DNA from: Alphaproteobacteria bacterium
GTDB lineage: Bacteria > Pseudomonadota > Alphaproteobacteria > ATCC43930 > CGMCC-115725
Reading direction: 5' to 3'
Assembly: GCA_019241915.1 (NCBI GenBank)
Contig: JAFAWI010000457.1
Location: 1-5,708, forward strand
Length of the DNA: 5,708 nucleotides
Shown here: positions 1 through 4,839 of the stretch, one piece after another
Layout: each line of letters starts with the position of its first letter
Numbering within the stretch: position 1 is the stretch's first letter
Notes under the pieces: model-generated
Database searches by the model: none
Told to the model about the DNA's origin: nothing
The model's input: the letters and a program-made list of their open reading frames with translations, nothing else
Translations under genes and position numbers: made by a program

Positions 1-1263
1 GAGGCCGAGCAGTACGGTGTGTGTTTTGTCGAGACCGCGCTTACCCGCGACAATTACCGGGCGGTGCTCGAGCCGCTGGTGGCGGCAGGCGATTTTGTGC
101 TCAACGTCTCGGTCGAAGTCGCGAGCGTCGCGCTGATCGAGCTGTGCCAGGAAACGGGTGCGCTCTATCTCGACACCTGCATCGAGCCATGGCCGGGCGG
201 CTATACCGACCCCAATCTGTCGCCGTCGCAGCGCTCGAATTACGCGCTGCGCGAAAGCGCGCTGGCGCTGCGCCAGCGTTATCGGCAAGGGCCGACCGCG
301 GTGTTGACTCATGGCGCCAATCCCGGCCTCGTCTCGCATTTCGTCAAGCAGGCCCTGCTCGACCTCGCGCGCGCCGCCGATCCGCACGCTGCGGCGCCGG
401 CCGGGCGCAGCGGCTGGGCCCAATTGGCCGAGCGGCTCGGCATCAAGGTCGTGCATATCGCCGAGCGCGACACGCAGGTCGGGGCGATGCCGAAGGTTCC
501 CGGCGAGTTCGTCAACACCTGGTCGATCGACGGTTTCTTCAGCGAGGGCTCGCAACCGGCCGAGCTGGGCTGGGGCACGCACGAAAAGCGGCTGCCCGAC
601 GACGGGCGACGGCACGACTTCGGCAGCGATGCCGCAATCTATCTGCTGCGCCCGGGTGCGGCGACGCGGGTGCGCAGCTGGACGCCGCTCGAAGGTCCCT
701 ATATCGGGTTTCTGATCACCCATAACGAATCGATATCGATCGCCGATTATCTGACCGTGCGCGACGGCGCGCGGGTGCGCTACCGGCCGACCTGCCACTA
801 CGCCTATCACCCGTGCGACGACGCCGTGCTCAGCCTGCACGAGCTCGCCGGCAAAAACTGGGAGCTGCAAGCCGACAAGCGGCTGATGATGGATGAGATC
901 ATTGACGGCATCGACGAGCTCGGCGTCCTGCTCATGGGGCACGGCGACCGGGTCTACTGGTATGGCTCGCGGCTCTCGATCGAGCAGACGCGGCGGCTCG
1001 TGCCGCACAACAACGCCACATCGCTGCAGGTGACGGCGGCGGTGCTCGGCGGCATGGTCTGGGCGCTCGAACACCCGCGCGCCGGCATCGTCGAACCGGA
1101 GGAGCTGGACCACGAGCGGGTTCTCGCTGTCGCCGGCCCCTATCTCGGCGATCTCGTCGGCGTCTGGGGCGACTGGACGCCGCTGCACGACCGCGAACGG
1201 CTGTTTCCCGAAGAGCTCGACCGCGACGACCCGTGGCAGTTCAAGAACATCCGCGTCAGCTGA
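1..1263 (+). CDS. hss: Homospermidine synthase, 5'-truncated by window edge
   Basis: NAD-dependent homospermidine synthase (EC 2.5.1.44), a cytoplasmic enzyme of the saccharopine-dehydrogenase-like fold. It transfers an aminobutyl group from putrescine (or spermidine) to putrescine to make sym-homospermidine, a major polyamine of many alphaproteobacteria. The frame is open from base 1, so 420 residues are visible and the GTG at 19 is internal. Recalled active-site residues of the Blastochloris viridis enzyme line up at a constant offset of 55: E117 at visible residue 62 (in DTCIEPWPGG), N162 at 107 (THGANPGL), E210 at 155 (IAERDTQ), W229 at 174 (NTWSIDG), E237 at 182 and H296 at 241 (ITHNES). 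The D361 equivalent falls at D305/E306 in GIDELGVLLMGHG. About 55 N-terminal residues, with the Rossmann glycine motif, lie outside, giving a full length near 475 against 477 in Blastochloris. The ending WQFKNIRVS-stop is intact and all key residues are present, so I infer an active enzyme. Confidence 0.95.
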   Translation, partial: EAEQYGVCFVETALTRDNYRAVLEPLVAAGDFVLNVSVEVASVALIELCQETGALYLDTCIEPWPGGYTDPNLSPSQRSNYALRESALALRQRYRQGPTAVLTHGANPGLVSHFVKQALLDLARAADPHAAAPAGRSGWAQLAERLGIKVVHIAERDTQVGAMPKVPGEFVNTWSIDGFFSEGSQPAELGWGTHEKRLPDDGRRHDFGSDAAIYLLRPGAATRVRSWTPLEGPYIGFLITHNESISIADYLTVRDGARVRYRPTCHYAYHPCDDAVLSLHELAGKNWELQADKRLMMDEIIDGIDELGVLLMGHGDRVYWYGSRLSIEQTRRLVPHNNATSLQVTAAVLGGMVWALEHPRAGIVEPEELDHERVLAVAGPYLGDLVGVWGDWTPLHDRERLFPEELDRDDPWQFKNIRVS

Positions 1264-1291
1264 GGCCGACCGCAAACCGCAGGGCGCGGCA

Positions 1292-1480
1292 ATGAGACGG
1301 CGGTTGTGGCTGGCGGCGCTGATCCTCTACGCCGCCGCCGGGTTCGCCGACGGGGCGCTGCGGCTCGGCACGCCGTCCGCCGCGGTCACGCAGCCGGGGC
1401 CGGCCGCCTCGCTCGCGGTGGCGTTTTGCGCGGCGTTGTTCTGGCCGCTCGATCTGGCCGCGCGGCTGGCGCTTGGTTAA
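1292..1480 (+). CDS. Small hypothetical membrane protein (62 aa)
   Basis: I do not recognise this family. The ATG at 1292 has an AGGG (1281-1284) seven bases upstream, and it starts 28 nt after the hss stop on the same strand, so it may be read from the hss transcript. The protein opens with MRRRLW and a hydrophobic stretch (about residues 5-20, LWLAALILYAAAGFAD), then a small Gly/Pro/Ala linker, then a second hydrophobic stretch (about 38-61). This suggests two membrane helices, or a signal-anchor plus one helix. It ends in TAA 20 bp from the convergent stop of the next gene. Against it: GC-rich DNA easily produces short open frames, and there is no recognised motif. For it: the placement, the ribosome binding site and the coherent hydrophobicity pattern. 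A link to polyamine metabolism is not supported by anything but position. Confidence 0.55.
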   Translation: MRRRLWLAALILYAAAGFADGALRLGTPSAAVTQPGPAASLAVAFCAALFWPLDLAARLALG

Positions 1481-1500
1481 GCGCAGCGCCGCGCCCTGCG

Positions 1501-1704
1501 TCAGAAGATGTTGAGCAGCAGCCCGACGACCCAGAAGATCGCAAACGACAACAGCGCGATCAGCAGGATCACCACGATCTGCAACCCGTACACGATTCGG
1601 GCGCCGATGCCGGGTGGATCGGGCTCGTCGCGACCGACGACGAGATAGTCGCTTGCCGGCCCCGCGGCCGCTTCTTCGCGCTCAATGACTGTTCGGCTTT
1701 GCAT
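1501..1704 (-). CDS. Small single-pass membrane protein (67 aa) coupled to the Sel1 gene
   Basis: This 67-residue protein has no recognised family. It has an acidic, polar N-terminal half (MQSRTVIEREEAAAG, then DYLVVGRDEPDPPG) and one long, very hydrophobic helix from about residue 37 to 66 (YGLQIVVILLIALLSFAIFW onward), so it is probably a membrane-anchored miniprotein with a C-terminal anchor. The frame is open further upstream to 1884, but that extension is Arg/Pro-rich out-of-frame translation of the upstream gene. The ATG at 1704 is chosen because GGAG at 1712-1715 lies seven bases in front of it. It begins inside the last codons of the Sel1-repeat gene (23-nt overlap, different frame), which is typical of translational coupling. 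That implies the two proteins are made together and may act together in the membrane. Confidence 0.75.
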   Translation of the reverse strand: MQSRTVIEREEAAAGPASDYLVVGRDEPDPPGIGARIVYGLQIVVILLIALLSFAIFWVVGLLLNIF

Positions 1705-3109
1705 CGGTCTTCTCCGGCGCCGCTTCGGCGCGCTCCGACTCGGGGTTGCGGATCGAGGCGGCGACATCCGCCGCCAGCGCCTCGGCCCGGATCTGGTCGA
1801 GACGCGGCAGATTGGCGTAAACGTCCTTGGCGCGCTGCGCCGCGGTATCGCTGTTGCGCTGGCCGGCGGCAAGATACCAGGCATAGGCGTCGACCGGCGA
1901 GGCGGCGATGCCGTCGCCCTTCTCGTACATCATGCCGAGATTGATCATCGCCTGCACGACGCCGTGGCCCGCGGCGCGGCGATACCACAGTGCCGCTTCG
2001 GGGAGATCTTGGCGGATCCCCTGGCCTTTGGTGTAGCACACTGCAAGGTTGTATTCGGCGAGCGGGAACTTGCCGTTCGCCGCCTTGAGGTACCAGTTCG
2101 CCGCCTCGGCGAGATCGATCTTGACCCCGCGACCGCGCTCGTAAAGCACGCCGAGGTCGTATTGCGCCCGCGCCACGCCTTGGTCGGCGGCGGCGCGGAA
2201 CCAGGTGGCCGCGGCGGCGTAGTCCTGCGTCACCCCCTCGCCCTTGGCGTAAAGGATGGCAAGTTGCAGCTCGGCCTCGGCGTCGCCGGCCCGCGCGCCG
2301 GTCTGGTAATAGGCGAAGCGCTGCGCCGGATCGGCCGGCGGGGTGCCGGCCCGGTAATCGCGGTGACGCGCGAACGGCCCGATCCCGGCGGCGACAATGC
2401 CGGCCAGCACCACCACGACAACCGCGCCGGCGCCGATCGCCATCCACGAGCGCCGCGCGCCGGGGATGGCAGCGCGCCACCGGCGCAGCATCGGGGCCAA
2501 CCGCTCGGCGAAGCTGGGCTCGGGCGAGACCGGCATGGAATCGGCGGCGGCCGCCGCCGCTTCCGCAGCCGCGCCCGCGGATCGCTCGGCGGCGCCGCTG
2601 CCGGCCAAAAAACCCGGCGCCGGCGGCAGTTCGCGCGCCGGCGCGGCGTCCGTGGCGGATTTTGTCCGCGGCGCGGTAGCCGGCGGCGGTCCGGCGGGCT
2701 TGACCGGCGGTGCCGCCGGCTCGGCGGCGCCGCTCGCCGCGCCCGTGCCCAGAGCAGCCAAAAATCCCGGCAGCCGACGCGACCCGGCAGGCGGCGCGTC
2801 GACGGCCGGTGCCGGTGGCTCTTGCGCCGTTTCGGGCGCCGTCTCCGCCGGCGCGGCTTGGCGCAGACGCGCGAAGAGGCCGCGCTGCGGCGCCGGCGCT
2901 GCATCCGGCAGGGCTGACGGCGGCGACGGTGGGGCCGCCGGCGGGGGCTTCGGTGCAGGCGGCGGGCTCGGCTCCTCAAAGCCGAACTCTTGCAACGGCG
3001 GCAGCGTCTCGACCGGCTCGCCGCCATCGATGTAAGGCGCCTCGGCTGCGCCGCCCGGCCGCTCCCGCGGCGCAGCCGAGGCGCCGCGCGCTGCCTGCGA
3101 ATTGCTCAT
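1682..3109 (-). CDS. Membrane-anchored Sel1-like repeat protein with Pro/Ala-rich arm
   Basis: This is a 475-residue protein. Residues 1-195 are low-complexity Pro/Ala-rich sequence, probably disordered, with short hydrophobic islands (RGLFARL at 76-82, PGFLAAL at 114-120, PGFLAGS at 165-171). A basic stretch (RRWRAAIPGARR, 209-220) precedes a single membrane helix at about 223-247. By the positive-inside rule this puts the arm in the cytoplasm and the C-terminal domain in the periplasm. Residues 276-419 hold four consecutive 36-residue Sel1-like (TPR-related) repeats with the pattern A.A...LA.LY..G.G, then .D...A..WY..AA. A charged tail follows. Sel1 domains bind proteins, and relatives act in polarity, cell-wall or exopolysaccharide control (PodJ-like, ExoR-like), but none of these specific roles can be assigned here. 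The ATG at 3109 (MSNSQAARG) is chosen because upstream in-frame codons run through the promoter region and the divergent lipoprotein gene. The ribosome binding site is weak. It overlaps the 67-aa gene downstream. Confidence 0.88.
   Translation of the reverse strand: MSNSQAARGASAAPRERPGGAAEAPYIDGGEPVETLPPLQEFGFEEPSPPPAPKPPPAAPPSPPSALPDAAPAPQRGLFARLRQAAPAETAPETAQEPPAPAVDAPPAGSRRLPGFLAALGTGAASGAAEPAAPPVKPAGPPPATAPRTKSATDAAPARELPPAPGFLAGSGAAERSAGAAAEAAAAAADSMPVSPEPSFAERLAPMLRRWRAAIPGARRSWMAIGAGAVVVVVLAGIVAAGIGPFARHRDYRAGTPPADPAQRFAYYQTGARAGDAEAELQLAILYAKGEGVTQDYAAAATWFRAAADQGVARAQYDLGVLYERGRGVKIDLAEAANWYLKAANGKFPLAEYNLAVCYTKGQGIRQDLPEAALWYRRAAGHGVVQAMINLGMMYEKGDGIAASPVDAYAWYLAAGQRNSDTAAQRAKDVYANLPRLDQIRAEALAADVAASIRNPESERAEAAPEKTDAKPNSH
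1712..1715 (-). promoter_or_regulatory. Ribosome binding site deciding the start of the 67-aa gene
   Basis: On the minus strand this reads GGAG (within GGAGAAG), with seven bases to the ATG at 1704. It lies inside the coding sequence of the upstream Sel1-repeat gene. Together with the overlap it supports the short start rather than the longer open frame beginning at 1884. Confidence 0.7.
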
Positions 3110-3211
3110 GCCTACCAATGCAACCGGCACCGCTCCGATTTCAAGCGTGAATCGCCCCGGCCGCCCCTGAACCGGCCGCGCGCAGCTCTCTCGACCATCG
3201 GCTGCATTGGC

Positions 3212-3236
3212 GGAACGCGTTGCCTCACCTTGCGTT
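3212..3236 (+). promoter_or_regulatory. EcfG-type general stress response promoter
   Basis: GGAAC at 3212-3216, a 16-base gap, and CGTT at 3233-3236 exactly match the GGAAC-N16/17-CGTT consensus recognised by the EcfG sigma factor of the alphaproteobacterial PhyR-NepR general stress response. The -10 element ends 35 bases before the ATG at 3272, so a start site about 7 bases downstream would give a leader of roughly 29 nt that includes the ribosome binding site. I scanned the other GGAAC occurrences I could see and none had CGTT at the right distance. Consensus and regulon are established knowledge; use here is inferred. Confidence 0.72.
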
Positions 3237-3259
3237 GTCTCTCGGTCAATCGATGCCCC

Positions 3260-3265
3260 AAAGGA
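3260..3265 (+). promoter_or_regulatory. Ribosome binding site of the glycine-zipper lipoprotein gene
   Basis: AAAGGA is placed six bases before the ATG at 3272. It supports the 80-residue start over the longer open frame reaching back to 2990, whose extension is Arg-rich and would discard the lipoprotein signal peptide. Confidence 0.7.
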
Positions 3266-3271
3266 TTCCCA

Positions 3272-3514
3272 ATGTCGAAAATCATGATGCTGCCCGCTGC
3301 CGCACTGCTTCTCGGCCTGGCCGCCTGCAATCCGTACAACCCGGCCGACCGCGCGCTCGGCGGTGCGGCAATCGGCGCCGGTGCCGGCGCGGCGACCGGT
3401 GCGGCGATCGGCGGCGGCGCCGGCGCGGCGACCGGCGCTGCGGTCGGCGCCGGCGTTGGTGCGGCGACCGGTGTGCTGACGACTCCGGCCCCGCCGCCCC
3501 CGCCCTACCGCTAG
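3272..3514 (+). CDS. Glycine-zipper lipoprotein (80 aa)
   Basis: This is a small predicted envelope lipoprotein. Residues 1-18 (MSKIMMLPAAALLLGLAA) form a signal peptide ending in the lipobox LAAC, with Cys19 as the acylation site. Residue 20 is Asn rather than Asp, which favours outer-membrane sorting by the E. coli rule. Residues 30-68 are a glycine zipper of Gly, Ala, Thr and Ile/Val, repeating GAATGAAIGGGA / GAATGAAVGAGV / GAATGV with a 12-residue period. The tail is proline-rich (TPAPPPPPYR). Glycine-zipper lipoproteins such as OsmB and SlyB-like proteins associate with membranes and are often stress-induced, but the exact function is unknown. The gene has a good ribosome binding site and an EcfG-type promoter, is divergent from the Sel1 gene and convergent with yejB. 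It stands alone as a single-gene unit. Confidence 0.85.
   Translation: MSKIMMLPAAALLLGLAACNPYNPADRALGGAAIGAGAGAATGAAIGGGAGAATGAAVGAGVGAATGVLTTPAPPPPPYR
3386..3472 (+). repeat. 36-bp in-frame tandem repeat (about 2.4 copies)
   Basis: Copies begin at 3386, 3422 and 3458, each starting with the codons for GAATG (GGC GCG GCG ACC GGY, the last copy GGT GCG GCG ACC GGT). The period of 36 bp equals 12 residues of the glycine zipper. The first two copies are nearly identical at the DNA level and the third is partial. The match includes codon choice, so it suggests growth by duplication and a possible site of copy-number change. Confidence 0.7.
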
Positions 3515-3523
3515 CAGCCGACC

Positions 3524-3565
3524 CGATGGCGCCGCCGGGGCGGGTCGCCCTGGGCGGCGCCATCG
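3524..3565. terminator. Perfect 13-bp inverted repeat between convergent genes
   Basis: Arm CGATGGCGCCGCC (3524-3536) pairs perfectly with GGCGGCGCCATCG (3553-3565) around a 16-base loop, which can form a further GGG/CCC pairing. It starts 10 bases after the lipoprotein stop and lies 38 bases from the yejB stop. No T-run follows on either strand, so it is not a textbook intrinsic terminator. A bidirectional pause, a mRNA 3'-end protecting hairpin or a Rho-assisted end are all possible. Confidence 0.5.
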
Positions 3566-3602
3566 CCGGTGCATGAATTCGGCGCCTTTACCGCGCGGAG
3601 CC

Positions 3603-4694
3603 TCACGCGCCGCGCGTGGCGAAGTCGATGCGCGGGTCGATCAGCATATAGGTCAGGTCGCTGACAAGTTTGAGCACAAGGCCGATCAGCGTGAAGACAT
3701 AGAGCGTCGCGAACATGATCGGGTAGTCGCGGTTGATTGCGGCCTCAAAGCCCAACAGGCCGAGCCCGTCGAGCGAAAAGATCACCTCGATCAACAGCGA
3801 CCCGGTGAACAGGATCGAGACGAGGGTTGCCGGAAAGCTCGCCACCACCAGCAGCATCGCGTTGCGGAACACGTGGCCGTAGAGCACGCGGCGCTCGGTC
3901 AGGCCCTTGGCCCGTGCGGTCAGCACGTACTGCTTGTTGATCTCGTCGAGAAAGCAGTTCTTGGTCAGCATGGTCAAGGTCGCGAAGCTGCCGATCACCA
4001 GCGACAGGATCGGCAGCGCGATGTGCCAGAAATAATCGACGATGCGCATCGGCCACGACAGACTCGCCCAGTTGTCGCTGACCAGGCCGCGCAGCGGAAA
4101 CAGCGAGAAATAGCTGCCGCCGGCGAACAGCACGATCAGCAGCACTGCGAACAGAAAGCTCGGCACCGCGTAGCCAACGATGATGACCGTGCTGGTCCAT
4201 ACGTCGAAGCCGCTGCCGTCCTTGACGGCCTTGCGGATGCCGAGCGGAATCGAGACGAGATAGGTGAACAGCGTCGTCCATAAGCCGATTGAGATCGATA
4301 CCGGCAGCTTGTCGCAGATCAGGCTGACGACGCTCCTGTCCTGGAAGAAGCTGTTGCCGAAATCGAAACGCACGTAGTTCTTCATCATCAACGCGAAACG
4401 TTCGAGCGGCGGCTTGTCAAAGCCGTACTGGTGGACGAGCTGCTTGATCAGCGCCGGATCGATGCCGCGGGCGCCGCGGTATTGCGTGTCCCCGCCGGCC
4501 TGCGCCCCTTGCGCAACGTCGCCCTGGCCGCCACTGACCCGTTCGGTGGCGCTCACTGTGTTGCCTCTGAGCTTGGCGATCATCTGCTGTACCGGGCCGC
4601 CGGGGGCGGCCTGGATGATGAAGAAGTTGACCACCATGATCGCGAACAGCGTCGGGATCATCAGCAGGATGCGGCGGATGGCGTACGCGATCAT
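3603..4694 (-). CDS. yejB: ABC transporter permease, YejB family (microcin C / oligopeptide importer)
   Basis: Inner-membrane permease of the Yej peptide importer, which takes up oligopeptides and, in enterobacteria, microcin C. At 363 residues it nearly equals E. coli YejB (364). The N-terminus MIAYAIRRILLMIPTLFAI and the following NFFIIQAAPGGPV are family hallmarks. The soluble insertion with YRGARGIDPALI and QYGFDKP, about residues 40-95, is also YejB-like. Six membrane helices are visible at about 7-29, 135-155, 168-192, 222-246, 279-303 and 328-352. The cytoplasmic EAA-type loop that contacts the ATPase is at 256-280 (YVLTARAKGLTERRVLYGHV). The ATG at 4694 is set by family homology; its ribosome binding site is weak. 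It follows yejA after 145 bp on the same strand. The usual next genes, yejE and yejF, are absent downstream, where the convergent lipoprotein gene lies instead. The Yej assignment is firm, the substrate is inferred. Confidence 0.93.
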   Translation of the reverse strand: MIAYAIRRILLMIPTLFAIMVVNFFIIQAAPGGPVQQMIAKLRGNTVSATERVSGGQGDVAQGAQAGGDTQYRGARGIDPALIKQLVHQYGFDKPPLERFALMMKNYVRFDFGNSFFQDRSVVSLICDKLPVSISIGLWTTLFTYLVSIPLGIRKAVKDGSGFDVWTSTVIIVGYAVPSFLFAVLLIVLFAGGSYFSLFPLRGLVSDNWASLSWPMRIVDYFWHIALPILSLVIGSFATLTMLTKNCFLDEINKQYVLTARAKGLTERRVLYGHVFRNAMLLVVASFPATLVSILFTGSLLIEVIFSLDGLGLLGFEAAINRDYPIMFATLYVFTLIGLVLKLVSDLTYMLIDPRIDFATRGA

Positions 4695-4839
4695 CGGGAG
4701 CCCGCCGCATAAAACGCCCCGCCCCGACCCTCCCCCGCTCGCCGGGGAACGAGCAGAGAGGCCGTCCGCCGCACAAGTAATCCCCGCCCCCGCAACCGAG
4801 GCAGGGCCACGGTCGGCGCTGTGACCGCGCGGGACGCCG
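4695..4839. repeat. GC-rich intergenic spacer, possible extragenic repeat with hairpins
   Basis: This is the 145-bp gap between the yejA stop and the yejB start. It contains C-rich tracts on the plus strand (about 4717-4736) and a small hairpin, CCCCG (4733-4737) / CGGGG (4743-4747) with a five-base loop. A GCTCG/CGAGC pairing (4737-4741 / 4750-4754) overlaps it as an alternative fold. On the minus strand the block GGGGGAGGGTCGGGGCGGGG resembles dispersed extragenic repeats I recall from rhizobial genomes. It may also dampen readthrough so that the binding protein is made in excess over the permease, a common arrangement in ABC import operons. No coding frame here looks real. Confidence 0.35.

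Noticed and set aside
1481..1500. Small hairpin CGCAG/CTGCG between the two convergent small genes as a terminator
   Set aside because: The stem is only five pairs with a nine-base loop and no T-run, which is expected by chance in this composition.
1705..1884. Longer start for the 67-aa membrane protein
   Set aside because: The added 60 residues are Pro/Arg/Ser-rich out-of-frame translation of the Sel1 gene, and a good ribosome binding site supports the ATG at 1704.
1685..2917. A 410-codon open frame on the plus strand, antisense to the Sel1 gene
   Set aside because: It is Arg/Gly-rich, has no domain, and mirrors the codon structure of a clearly real gene with four Sel1 repeats. Long antisense frames are common in GC-rich genes.
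3110..3211. A promoter for the Sel1 gene on the minus strand, with TTGAAA as a -35 element
   Set aside because: No convincing -10 element lies 16-18 bases downstream, so no promoter is called, although one must exist for this gene.
3360..3475. CRISPR-like or IS-end repeats in the region of regular GGCGCC-rich units
   Set aside because: The periodicity is continuous, in frame and explained by the glycine zipper. There are no unique spacers and no terminal inverted repeats.
3110..3574. Upstream extension of the Sel1 open frame, adding 155 codons
   Set aside because: It would run across the divergent promoter region and the whole lipoprotein gene, and its residues are Arg-rich without pattern. 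The ATG at 3109 fits better.
3573..4283. A 236-codon open frame on the plus strand, antisense to yejB
   Set aside because: Its composition (His, Gln, Arg, Asp, Glu) is the usual antisense image of a hydrophobic membrane protein, and yejB on the other strand is unmistakable.
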